Of a stretch of 56,893 nucleotides of DNA, positions 17,547 through 26,838 are shown piece after piece. The stretch spans positions 1 to 56,893 of the forward strand of contig JABJGS010000061.1 of NCBI GenBank assembly GCA_018703155.1, given 5' to 3'. The notes beneath the pieces were generated by a model that saw only the letters and a program-made list of their open reading frames with translations, did no database searches and was not told the DNA's origin. A program made the position numbers and the translations under genes. Source of the stretch: Francisellaceae bacterium (lineage in GTDB: Bacteria > Pseudomonadota > Gammaproteobacteria > UBA6186 > Azoamicaceae). Positions within the stretch are counted from its first letter, which is position 1. Each line of letters opens with the position of its first letter.

Positions 17547-19622
17547 TTACAGGGTTAAAGCTAAATTGATTTTTGCGTTTGTCTCATATTTATTCATTCC
17601 AATTCCTACACTATTTAGAACTGTCATCCTGCATCCATCGTACAATGTACTAAAATCTAGGGTATTAAGTGTTATAGCTCCATTTAGTAACCTAGAGCGT
17701 GCTGCTGAGACTTTTTCAGCTCCTGCTTCAGATTTGTATGCTGCCTTTGAGCCTAACAAATGAGTACATGCTCGCTGTTGTTCAGCTAGCTGTTCAAGAG
17801 CTCTTGATAACTTTTCTCTTTCTTCTATTGGTAGAAGAACATCCAGCTGTACAAGGAATGTACCCATATGTGTACTTGATGAAATATACATTCCTCTATA
17901 ACCTGTTATTTTTATATTATGCAATTGTGCATAGCTCTGTAATGCCAAGTGAAACCTTCTAGACAATTCACTCTGAACTCTTTCCTCTACACTAATATTA
18001 TGTTCCATTAATAACTTAACATCTGTGCTAGGACGTAGAATGGGTACAAGATCTGTAGTATTTGAAGCACAACTTACTGCACGTTCCCCTACAGCATCTG
18101 GAACCGCCCGTGTAGCTACAGATACAGGTAATTCTATAGCTGCAGCAGCATCTTCCTCTATTTCAGCAATCTCTCTTAATAAGGCTTCTCTTTGAGCTAG
18201 AGGTAATTCCACATCAATGGGAGCTAATTTTTGTCCATCTCTACCAGTAGGAACAACAACTCTAATATCATCATTGCCACGTGATGATACTGTGTACTCA
18301 CCTCTTAATTTACCATGAGTATTACCATCATAATCATCGTTTAAAGAATATTGTAATATAAATGTACTACCTGAACTCATTGGAACATAAAAGCCACGAT
18401 ACCCTACAACCTCAAGATTTTTATAACCAAGAGCATGCATTTCTCTATGAAAACGTCCAATGAATGAGTGCTGTTTTACTGCTTCATAATCATCTAAGTC
18501 ATCTCCGGGAATAAAATAAGCTGTGTTACAAGAATGAAAAACAAATTTTAACTTATGAGACATGTCCCCTTTTCTATGTCTAGAACCTTTTCTATGTCTA
18601 GAACCTTTATTTTTAAATTTATCAGCACAACCACTCTCTTCAATAATTCTATCTACTAATGATGCATATAGATCAGGGGATAATCTTTTTTCAGGTGTTG
18701 CAGATCCTATTGATGTTGGACCACTATGTCCTGCAACATGAAAAACTATTGGTTTTTGCCTTTCAGATAAAATAGCTTTTTTATATTCATTTAAAAGAGC
18801 CACTCCATTTCCAGTTAAATAATGTAATACAGGATCATCATCAGTTCTTAAATGTGGAATTAAAGGAAATGGGGCTAAGCTTGCTGAAGATTTTAACATT
18901 GACCAAGTTCTAGCCGATAGATTTAGTAATTCTAGATCATCATGATCCATTGGCCGACTTGGGTGTATGCTATTACAAGCACTAGGATGACGAGCTGGAT
19001 AACTAGGGGCTAAAGGCATAATAACAAAGTCTGTCGCTCTATTTAATCTAGCCTTATCCTTAACTCTATCCTTATTAGCAAAAATACTTCTAAAACACTC
19101 TATACTTCTTTGTGCTTCTTCAGTGAGTTTACTACGCCCATCTAAGTCAAACCCTCTTTTTAAATTAGCTACGATCTGTAAATCAACGGCATATTCGTCA
19201 CTCCCATCAAAAGGATTCTCGCCACTACCAGTGCCACGTGCAAGAATATTTGTAGGTTTAATAGCAACGGCAGTTGGTTTTGGCTTAGAAGGAGCAGATG
19301 CACTAAATGCTCTCACGTCCTCCACTGCAGTCATTTCTTCCCAATCATCCAGTTCTGTGACAGCGGTAACAGAACGTGAACTCTCTACTTTGGCTAGTAA
19401 GGCATGCCTTTGATCGATAATCTCTGCACTCTTAAGTGCTTCTATTTTTATCGTAATAATTCTAGTAAGAACAGAACTTTCAAGGGAGTATTTGGTTGCA
19501 TATTCACTATATATATAAGCTGCAGCTATAGATAATTTTTCAACTTCTATTGCTGTAGAATTTCCCCAGCCATGTTTTTTATTTAAATGATCCTGAGCTT
19601 CTTCTATTGTAAAATATGGCAT
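17547..19622 (-). CDS. hypothetical protein with clan CD-like His/Cys signature (paralogue B)
   Basis: A 691-residue protein with the same core as its downstream neighbour: FHVAGHSGPTSIG (H299), FVFHSCNTAYF (C365), SFIGRFHREMHALGYKNLEV and GYRGFY (~408-412). The N-terminal ~190 residues are unique. A partial second copy of the region after the Cys appears at ~549-618 (RFHLAL..., ITGYRGMYISSS, LLPIEEREKL) without His or Cys, indicating an internal duplication. Between the His and Cys lies a 6-residue tandem GSRHRK x2. GGAG precedes the ATG by 8 nt. Function is not recognised; the clan CD fold is inferred from motif order. Confidence 0.6.
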   Translation of the reverse strand: MPYFTIEEAQDHLNKKHGWGNSTAIEVEKLSIAAAYIYSEYATKYSLESSVLTRIITIKIEALKSAEIIDQRHALLAKVESSRSVTAVTELDDWEEMTAVEDVRAFSASAPSKPKPTAVAIKPTNILARGTGSGENPFDGSDEYAVDLQIVANLKRGFDLDGRSKLTEEAQRSIECFRSIFANKDRVKDKARLNRATDFVIMPLAPSYPARHPSACNSIHPSRPMDHDDLELLNLSARTWSMLKSSASLAPFPLIPHLRTDDDPVLHYLTGNGVALLNEYKKAILSERQKPIVFHVAGHSGPTSIGSATPEKRLSPDLYASLVDRIIEESGCADKFKNKGSRHRKGSRHRKGDMSHKLKFVFHSCNTAYFIPGDDLDDYEAVKQHSFIGRFHREMHALGYKNLEVVGYRGFYVPMSSGSTFILQYSLNDDYDGNTHGKLRGEYTVSSRGNDDIRVVVPTGRDGQKLAPIDVELPLAQREALLREIAEIEEDAAAAIELPVSVATRAVPDAVGERAVSCASNTTDLVPILRPSTDVKLLMEHNISVEERVQSELSRRFHLALQSYAQLHNIKITGYRGMYISSSTHMGTFLVQLDVLLPIEEREKLSRALEQLAEQQRACTHLLGSKAAYKSEAGAEKVSAARSRLLNGAITLNTLDFSTLYDGCRMTVLNSVGIGMNKYETNAKINLALTL
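18568..18603. repeat. two tandem copies of an 18-bp repeat
   Basis: CCTTTTCTATGTCTAGAA occurs twice in perfect tandem inside paralogue B. It encodes two GSRHRK units in a basic loop between the putative His and Cys. The identity suggests a recent duplication. Confidence 0.9.
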
Positions 19623-20014
19623 GTATATTTCTCCGAGTTTATTATTATTATCTGCTCTTTAAACAACTCATTTGAGCTATAGCTACCTAAAGAACTTTAT
19701 TAGCCTAGATATTACGGCAAATAGGTCAAGCAGTCAATAGTTATCAAACTTACATTTATGGGTGCCATTACACTTAATAAGTGCTATTTAGGGAGTTATT
19801 AAGCGATCTTTTTACTGCTTTGCCAAAAAAGCTAAGCATATAAAATAGAGCCATCGTTGCAGGAACGCAACCAAGACATTTCAAGATGATAGAGTTATAT
19901 TAGGTCTCACCATGAAGACAATAACAATCATCATCCATTGCAAGCTGATTTAAAAGTGAAAATTTAACTCTACAAATTTCAGGCTATGTATTATGTATGC
20001 CTATCTGTTCAGTT
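19623..20014. other. intergenic region, no gene seen
   Basis: About 390 bp separating hldE (3' end) from the start of paralogue B. It must hold the promoter for the paralogue pair, but no clear -35/-10 pair was found. CACTTAATAAGTG near 19768 is a small palindrome. Confidence 0.4.
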
Positions 20015-21466
20015 TCATAAAGATTTTTTTTCATCATTTATTATTGCGCTTGATGAACAGCCAGCGGTCCTGGATATAAGCTTAACTTCTCCACCGTGTT
20101 TTTTTACAAATTCAACGCCTTCGCTCTTAGGTATATCCTCTATTCGTTTGAATTTTTCGTCACCCTTAACTAAAATATCAGGGCATATAGATTCCACTAT
20201 TTTTCCTGGTGTCTCTTCATCAAACACTACTACCCAGTCTACTGAAGATAAACTTGAAAGAACTTCCATTCGCTCTTGCACAGAAAATTGAGGTCTATTA
20301 TCACCTTTAAGTCTTTTAACTGAAGCATCACTGTTAATACCGACTACCAACCGATCTCCAAGCTGTTTTGCTTTTTCTAAAAATCTAGTATGTCCAAAGT
20401 GTAAAACATCATAGCAACCGTTAGCAAAAACTATTTTCTCACCATTATCTTGGCATTTATCAAGTATCGGTAATAATTCTTTTACTTCTATCGGTCCTAA
20501 CGGTATATCCTTAATTACTGACTTATTAAGACTATCTTGTAATTCTTTGGCCGTCACTGCAGTTGTACCAACTTTGCTTACTGATATACCTGATGCTAAC
20601 GCTGCAAGCTCTGCCGTATCACGAAAACCTAAGTTTGCCGCGATCCCTGCTGCAATTACTGCAATAACTGTATCTCCGGCACCAGTAACATCAAAAACAT
20701 TATTGCCTTTTGCTTCCATAAAAAAGTTATTATCGGCATCAATTGCAATCATTCCTTTACTACCTAAAGTAACTACAAATATGCCAACATCATATTTTTT
20801 TATTAATTTTTGGGCATGCTTTATAATTTCGTCATTTGAGGCACAGGCTCCAACCATAGCAGTAAATTCTTTATGATTAGCTTTAATTAGATCCGCGCCT
20901 TGGTACTCTTCTATATTTGATTTTTTAGGATCAACGATTACAATCTTCCCAAGTCCTCGAGCATGCTTAATAAAATGCTGTGGATTAGTCAATGCTCCTT
21001 TATTGTAATCAGATAATACGACTACTTCACAATCCTGGATCATATTATGAAAACACATATGAACATCTAAAAAACCTTCGTTGGTATAAGGCTGCACTAA
21101 TTTTTCAGTATCAACACGGACTAACTGTTGATTTTGAGATAAAATTCGTAACTTCCGTATCGTCGGACAATTATGCGCCTTCATAAAATTAATTTTCACT
21201 TTATCAGTAAGTAAAGATTCTAAAGTTTCAGCTGAATTATCTTTTCCAACAAATCCCATTAAAGAGACTTTAGCTCCTAGATGGGCAATATTATTGGCAA
21301 CATTAGCTGCTCCTCCAGGCCTATTCTCCACATCAGTTAGTTGAACAACCGGGACCGGGGCCTCTGGAGATATCCTGCTTGAGCTACCATGCCAGTACTG
21401 ATCCAGCATTACATCGCCAAAAACACCAATACGAAATTTTGAGAAATCAGGTAAATATTTAATCAT
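20015..21466 (-). CDS. hldE: bifunctional heptose-7-phosphate kinase / heptose-1-phosphate adenylyltransferase
   Basis: Makes ADP-heptose for the LPS inner core. The N-terminal ribokinase-fold domain has GDVMLDQYW, SRISPEAPVPVV, NRPGGAANVA and the catalytic-Asp motif VTGAGDTV. The C-terminal nucleotidyltransferase domain starts with FANGCYDVLHFGH (HxGH motif) and ends GCSSSAII. The ATG at 21466 aligns with the E. coli start; one at 21472 is two codons earlier, and GGAG precedes both. Its product feeds WaaC and WaaF encoded 15 kb away. Divergent from manC. Confidence 0.96.
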   Translation of the reverse strand: MIKYLPDFSKFRIGVFGDVMLDQYWHGSSSRISPEAPVPVVQLTDVENRPGGAANVANNIAHLGAKVSLMGFVGKDNSAETLESLLTDKVKINFMKAHNCPTIRKLRILSQNQQLVRVDTEKLVQPYTNEGFLDVHMCFHNMIQDCEVVVLSDYNKGALTNPQHFIKHARGLGKIVIVDPKKSNIEEYQGADLIKANHKEFTAMVGACASNDEIIKHAQKLIKKYDVGIFVVTLGSKGMIAIDADNNFFMEAKGNNVFDVTGAGDTVIAVIAAGIAANLGFRDTAELAALASGISVSKVGTTAVTAKELQDSLNKSVIKDIPLGPIEVKELLPILDKCQDNGEKIVFANGCYDVLHFGHTRFLEKAKQLGDRLVVGINSDASVKRLKGDNRPQFSVQERMEVLSSLSSVDWVVVFDEETPGKIVESICPDILVKGDEKFKRIEDIPKSEGVEFVKKHGGEVKLISRTAGCSSSAIINDEKKSL

Positions 21467-21581
21467 GCACATCCGCTCCAGCGTGTGTTCTCTATCTTAC
21501 TAAAAGTGATTATCTTATCATAATTGAGTAGCCGGCATCAATAAGTTGCGCTAAAATGCTCCATAAATAAAGGAGAAAAGT

Positions 21582-23030
21582 ATGTTGCAGCCAATCATTT
21601 TAGCTGGAGGCTCAGGCCAAAGATTATGGCCTCTATCACGCAAATCTACACCAAAACCTTTTCTCCCTCTATGCGAAAATACAACAAGAACTCTATATCA
21701 ACAGACACTAGAAAGAATATCTTCCTGTAAAAACAGCCTTCCTCCTATTATCATTTGCCAAGAAGAACATCGTTTCCTAGCAGGAGAGCAAGCTAGAAGC
21801 TGTGGCATTACTATCGCAAGCATCATTCTAGAACCTTGTCAAAAAAATACTGCTCCTGCAGCGCTCTTATCTTGCTTATATGCGTTAAATAATATCCCTG
21901 AAGCTAACAATATTATAATTTTACCAGCTGATCATATATTTTCCAGCACAACTAAATTTAATGAAGCAATAGATAAAGCTACATCTGTTGCTAATCAAAA
22001 TAAAATAGTAACGTTGGGTATTACCCCCCAGTACCCAGAAACAGGTTATGGTTATATTAAATTTGGTGATTCCATTAGTGAAACTGGTGCACACAAAATC
22101 ATTTCATTTATAGAAAAACCCAATCTTAAAATTGCCAATGAAATTTACAAACAGCCTGAGTATTTATGGAATGCAGGGATTTTCATCTCACCCATAAGAA
22201 CATTCATTGATGAATTTGAGAAATTTGATGCTAATACTATAGCTGCTTGCAACAGTGCTATTGAAAATTGCTTGACGGATCACGATTTTATTAGACCTGC
22301 ATTTGAGGATTTCACTAAATGCCAAAATATCTCTATTGACAACGGTCTAATGGAAAAAACTAATCTTGGCGCTGTAGTACCCTTTGCTAGTTCATGGGAA
22401 GATCTTGGACATTGGCAGTCTATGTGGGCTCACCACGAAAAAGATACTAGCAACAATGTAGCTATAGGAAAGGTTATCAGTATCAATAGCAAAAATAATT
22501 ATATCCACGCGCAATCAAGATTAGTAGCAACACAAGGTATTGAATCTTTAATAATTGTTGAAACTGAAGATGCTATTTTAATTACTACCAGAGATGAAGC
22601 CAAAAACCTTAAAGAAGTAGTCTCTAAAGTTCAAGCAAAATATCCTGAGCAAGTACTCACTCATAAACGAGTTGAGCGCCCATGGGGCTTTTTTGAAAGT
22701 ATTCTTTTAGCCAATAATTACCAAGTTAAAAGACTATCTATACTTGCACATTCAAGTATTTCCCTTCAACTACATTATCATCGAGAAGAACATTGGGTCA
22801 TAGTTTCAGGAAAAGCAAAAGTTATACGTGGCAATGAAACTTTATATTTAAAAAAAGGCCAATCTACACATATACCAGTTCAAACCAAGCACCGACTAGA
22901 AAATATTGGTGACGAAGTTTTAGAAATTATTGAAGTACAAACTGGAGCCTATCTAGGAGAAGATGATATTGTTCGCTTCGATGATCAGTATGGCCGAGTA
23001 AAAAAAGGACAAACAGCTAATGTCGAATAA
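21582..23030 (+). CDS. manC: mannose-1-phosphate guanylyltransferase / mannose-6-phosphate isomerase
   Basis: A 482-residue enzyme producing GDP-mannose. The N-terminal nucleotidyltransferase domain begins with the pyrophosphorylase signature LAGGSGQRLWPLSRK and PKPFLPL. The C-terminal cupin isomerase domain has QLHYHREEHW and IPVQTKHRLEN. AAAGGAG lies 6 nt before the ATG. The gene overlaps the glycosyltransferase gene by 11 nt, so the sugar donor and a transferase are co-expressed. Confidence 0.95.
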   Translation: MLQPIILAGGSGQRLWPLSRKSTPKPFLPLCENTTRTLYQQTLERISSCKNSLPPIIICQEEHRFLAGEQARSCGITIASIILEPCQKNTAPAALLSCLYALNNIPEANNIIILPADHIFSSTTKFNEAIDKATSVANQNKIVTLGITPQYPETGYGYIKFGDSISETGAHKIISFIEKPNLKIANEIYKQPEYLWNAGIFISPIRTFIDEFEKFDANTIAACNSAIENCLTDHDFIRPAFEDFTKCQNISIDNGLMEKTNLGAVVPFASSWEDLGHWQSMWAHHEKDTSNNVAIGKVISINSKNNYIHAQSRLVATQGIESLIIVETEDAILITTRDEAKNLKEVVSKVQAKYPEQVLTHKRVERPWGFFESILLANNYQVKRLSILAHSSISLQLHYHREEHWVIVSGKAKVIRGNETLYLKKGQSTHIPVQTKHRLENIGDEVLEIIEVQTGAYLGEDDIVRFDDQYGRVKKGQTANVE

Positions 23031-24126
23031 TATTTTAAACATCATTGAGCCAACCCTATATAATCTTGCTGGTCATGGTTATAGCTATGTATCACAAGTA
23101 GCAAAAAGTGCTAGTGAAAATGGTCATACCACCCATGTTTGGATGGATAAAAGGGATCCACTACTATTGAAAGAACTGGCTATAACTACTCATCCATGGT
23201 TTTCGAGAAAATTCAGGCAAGTTCAAAAAATAATCCTTTATTATCAGTTAATTAAAAAATCTCAAATTATTTATATTTGCACCAGTGAATTATGGGACAT
23301 TAAAATCCTAAGTTTTCTCACAAATTGGTTGGATCCTCAAGCAAGGATAATTTGTCATTTTCACCAATTTAAAGTTCAGACAAAAAAAATACGCTCATTG
23401 AAAAAAATTGCTAAAAGCAGTCCCAATATCTCTATTTTCACCCCAACAGAGCGATTGAAAAATATTTTTTCTCATTCTGGATTCAGGAAGGTATATGATG
23501 TACCGTGCCCAAGCTATCCACCACCAACAATAAAATCACAGACCTCGAAAATAGAACCAACGATAATTTATGCAGGAGCTGCACGAGCAGATAAAGGGTT
23601 CCCTAAAATTATTGATGTAATAAAATTAGCTCACAAGATAAATTTAGATATCAAGTTCCACATCCAAGCATCAAAACCTAACTCAAACCGTTATGATGAA
23701 GCAACTCAAATAGCAGTTGATAAGTTATTATCCTTATCAAAAAATAATCGATTGCAAATAATAGACCAAACGTTAACTCAACTGCAATATCAAGATCTCT
23801 TTTATAATAGTATTGCGTTACTTCTCTATGACCAGAGTTTGTATGAAAATAAATTTAGTGGTGTCATGCTTGATGCAATTTATGCACATTGCCCTGTAAT
23901 CACTACAAAAAACACATGGATGGGCGATGTTACAGAAAAATATGGCATTGGCATCTCCATCTCGATTCAAGAACAAACCCCAACAAAAATAATAAATGCT
24001 ATTAGATTAATTAAAGATAACTATCAACAGTACCTACAGAAAACCGTTATTGCTGCAGCATTATTGAAGCAAGATCATAACCCTATCAATACAATTAACA
24101 CTATAGAAAAAGCTGTTAACACCTAA
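23020..24126 (+). CDS. glycosyltransferase, GT-B fold
   Basis: A 368-residue protein resembling group-1 glycosyltransferases: an N-terminal half with a glycine-rich GHGYSYVSQVAKSA segment, then the interdomain strand PTIIYAGAARADKGFPKIIDV and a C-terminal nucleotide-sugar site region (LYENKFSGVMLDAIYAHCPV). It overlaps the end of manC by 11 nt, which suggests a mannose or GDP-linked donor for a surface polysaccharide or LPS. The acceptor and linkage are unknown. Confidence 0.8.
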   Translation: MSNNILNIIEPTLYNLAGHGYSYVSQVAKSASENGHTTHVWMDKRDPLLLKELAITTHPWFSRKFRQVQKIILYYQLIKKSQIIYICTSELWDIKILSFLTNWLDPQARIICHFHQFKVQTKKIRSLKKIAKSSPNISIFTPTERLKNIFSHSGFRKVYDVPCPSYPPPTIKSQTSKIEPTIIYAGAARADKGFPKIIDVIKLAHKINLDIKFHIQASKPNSNRYDEATQIAVDKLLSLSKNNRLQIIDQTLTQLQYQDLFYNSIALLLYDQSLYENKFSGVMLDAIYAHCPVITTKNTWMGDVTEKYGIGISISIQEQTPTKIINAIRLIKDNYQQYLQKTVIAAALLKQDHNPINTINTIEKAVNT

Positions 24127-24487
24127 GGCAAAGTAAGTTTCCAATAATTGTTACTAGATATAATTGTATAAATCAAAAATAACAGATCTAAATATTCACC
24201 TCATATTAGGCAACCTGTTCTTTCCATCCCAATATAGAACATTGAAAGCTTTGTTATCTCCATAATAACTCAACAACAATTATCTTAAATATTCTATTGT
24301 ACCTACACAACATCCTACTTTCATTTTATTACTTGCTCCTCATTACAAGCATTATTTTTTGAGTATAATTCTACAAATATATTATTTATGTAACGCCATA
24401 GAATTTATTTATTTATTAATTAATATGCACAAAAAAAGCATCTATTAATCACATTACTGATATATACAGAATATTTCACTTTTTAGT
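24127..24487. other. AT-rich intergenic region, no gene
   Basis: About 360 bp after the glycosyltransferase gene, rich in stops with no recognisable gene or clear terminator. It marks the boundary from a core surface-sugar operon to an accessory cluster. Confidence 0.4.
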
Positions 24488-24516
24488 TTGACATATTACA
24501 TTTCAATTGCTAATGT
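24488..24516 (+). promoter_or_regulatory. sigma70 promoter for the NTAN1-like gene
   Basis: A perfect -35 TTGACA (24488-24493), a 17-bp spacer and a -10 TAATGT (24511-24516). Transcription would begin near 24523, about 40 nt before the ATG at 24562. This is one of the best sigma70 matches in the window. Confidence 0.75.
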
Positions 24517-24561
24517 CCCCGCATAAAAATATACTTCATAAATATATAGGAAAAATAAACA

Positions 24562-25539
24562 ATGGGTAAGAAATCAAAAAAACCTGCAAAAAATACTGAA
24601 CAAAAACCTGCACATAAGGCAGGAGCTCATAGATTTGTTAAAGAATATTGTACACATACTGTCAATTTTATTGAAAACCCTACAGAGAAAGTTTCTGTCT
24701 TTAATGTTGATACTTGCCATTTACTAGAAATTGCTAATCATAATGATCAAACGAATGAAATGACCGTATTATCTTTAACTCATTTAACAGAAATGAAGCT
24801 AGAAGGACAATCATCCATTGAGTCTAACTTAGGTGCTATTTTCACTAACTTTACTAACAGTGATGGTGACTTAAATACAGCATCAATTCGGATCATTGGC
24901 GGCTCATTTGATGATGATAGACGCATTAGGTTACGAGGAAATCTAATCGGTGCTCTTAATAAGTTACTTCCAAAAACAGAAATACAGGAACCTAATGAGT
25001 ATGATAAACAACATGCACAAATCATCCTTGATTTCACTTATACAAAAAAATATATTTTCTCAGTAAAACAAAACATGAGAAATAAAGGACCAAAAGCATG
25101 GAGAGAAGATGAGTATTTCAAAAATGGTGAAAAAGCCACAGGAAAAGAAATAGATAAGTTTATGTCTAGTAGAGATCTCATTGTCGGCTGTTCATCTTCT
25201 TTACATTGCCAAACACTTATGATTCAAGAACCTCTTAACAAATTATATAGATGTGACGAAAAAGACTCTAGTGATTTCATTTCATTATCTAAGTCATATG
25301 TAGCAGGAAATGATGGATTATTTTCTAATGAAGATAAGCAGGCAATAAGCACGATAACATCCAGGGTAAATTCTAGAGACTTGGCTGCAACATTAGTACA
25401 GCATAATTCAAATAGTACTCATTCAGTGATGCAGATTCTTAGTAACAATGCCGCTGCTGAAGATTTAGATCCTACTCGGGATCATAACGTAGATAGCTTG
25501 TCTGCCAATTTGAGTAACCTTACTCACGGCGCACCATAG
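24562..25539 (+). CDS. candidate protein N-terminal asparagine amidohydrolase (NTAN1-like)
   Basis: A 325-residue protein. Residues 50-53 read DTCH, followed by LTH (72-74) and RIIGGSFDDDRRIR (110-123). This matches, in order and near-identical spacing, the TTCH, LTH and LVGGFSDDR motifs I recall for eukaryotic NTAN1, which deamidates N-terminal Asn to Asp in the Arg/N-degron pathway. C52 would be the nucleophile. The fold is related to CheD/CNF-type Cys-His deamidases. A Lys-rich tail (1-20) precedes it and the C-terminal ~120 residues are unassigned. AGGAAA is upstream of the ATG. It is likely monocistronic with its own promoter and a following hairpin. Delivery into a host is inference. 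Confidence 0.65.
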   Translation: MGKKSKKPAKNTEQKPAHKAGAHRFVKEYCTHTVNFIENPTEKVSVFNVDTCHLLEIANHNDQTNEMTVLSLTHLTEMKLEGQSSIESNLGAIFTNFTNSDGDLNTASIRIIGGSFDDDRRIRLRGNLIGALNKLLPKTEIQEPNEYDKQHAQIILDFTYTKKYIFSVKQNMRNKGPKAWREDEYFKNGEKATGKEIDKFMSSRDLIVGCSSSLHCQTLMIQEPLNKLYRCDEKDSSDFISLSKSYVAGNDGLFSNEDKQAISTITSRVNSRDLAATLVQHNSNSTHSVMQILSNNAAAEDLDPTRDHNVDSLSANLSNLTHGAP

Positions 25540-25558
25540 TATAATTATTCAAACCACA

Positions 25559-25594
25559 AGTACATACTGATTTTCATATCAATCAGTATGTACT
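25559..25594. terminator. long hairpin after the NTAN1-like gene
   Basis: AGTACATACTGATT (25559-25572) and AATCAGTATGTACT (25581-25594) form a perfect 14-bp stem with an 8-nt loop, 20 nt after the stop codon. It is followed by AATTAAAATTT, not a strict U-tract, so termination is likely but not certain. Confidence 0.6.
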
Positions 25595-25669
25595 AATTAA
25601 AATTTAAGTAGTATTGCTCGACACATCAAAAGTATCAATTACCAATCTTATAATAAAGAGTATTCATAA

Positions 25670-26791
25670 ATGTTAGAGTTTCATTCATCTACAGTACCTA
25701 AAATTAGAATATATGAAATTGAAGAAGAATTAAATTATTGGACCAAGAAAAATTTTGCAATGATGAACTTAATAGAAAATGTTTTATCCCTAAATCCTGG
25801 CTTATATATTAACATTGTAGATAACAACCATCCACCTTTAGCACAGTTTATACATTGCCATGGTGAATGCTCTATCATAGAGATAAATATAGGCTATGGT
25901 AATGGTAGTCTAGAAGAATTTTTATCTAGTTATTTATTTGAGCTTTGTAATGCTGCACATATACTGGATGTCAAAGAAGACACATGTATCCTAGAAATGT
26001 ACAGATCAGATGACGATTATGCTTTCGATATGGAAGAATATGAATATGAAAGTAAAATATTATTTAATGAAATCTTAAATCATGGTATGAAATATCGCGA
26101 TTGGCCAGACTCATTTTTAGAGCTATAAATAAACTACTCACCAGAATTTAATGTTAATGAAACCAAAATAAGAGATAGAAATTTTGGAGGTTTCAGTCAC
26201 TATGAGTCTTATGTAAAAGAATGGTATGAGCATAGATTGATGAAGTTAAAGCATGATTTGGAAGAACATAGTAATAACATACCGTTAGGATGTGATATTC
26301 CTTCTATTAATAAAGAAATATATGAAATTGCGCAATGGTTATCTACTAGTCAAATATGTGCTGAAGTATACCTTCAATGTCGTTCTCCACTTGTTATGGC
26401 TGAATTATACTATCAAGACTCTAAAGAAAACATTAGGAAGTATTTATCCCATAGGAAAGATTTTAATCAGCATCTCAATGACATGAGAATATATCTTGAC
26501 CAAATGAATAAAAAAGCTAGCGACTATGCTGATGACTGCATGAAACTTAATAATGATAATGTTCATGCTCCTGACATTGATATCTTCAATAGAGATGAAA
26601 GTAATGCTATAAATTTCAATCAAGATATTATAGATGAAATACTACAAAGAAAGTCGTGTTGCAGTAAAATATTAAAAGTAGCTACAACTACATTTTCATA
26701 TATAAGATCATTAGTGACAAATCAAGATATAACTAAAAAGTTACTATATCTACAACAAGTATCCTATGATATGAAAAAGCATCTTCCCTAA
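25670..26791 (+). pseudogene. hypothetical gene split by an in-frame stop
   Basis: The segments 25670-26128 (152 aa) and 26237-26791 are in the same frame, and the 36 codons between the TAA at 26126-26128 and the second segment contain no other stop (they read PEFNVNETKIRDRNFGGF and on). The simplest reading is one ~373-codon gene broken by a single nonsense mutation. The second part has only TTG/ATG starts at 26237/26240 with no ribosome site. The protein is acidic and soluble, with a short Cys-Cys pair (KSCCSK) near the end, and belongs to no family I recognise. The first half alone could still be made. Stop-codon readthrough cannot be excluded. Confidence 0.6.
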
Positions 26792-26838
26792 TATAATAAT
26801 TTAACTTAAAACAATAAATATATTTTATTTATATCCTA

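Noticed and set aside
26186-26202. GGAGG followed by an ATG at 26202 as a start for the second half of the split gene
   Set aside because: That ATG is in a different frame and meets a stop after four codons; it cannot start the downstream segment.
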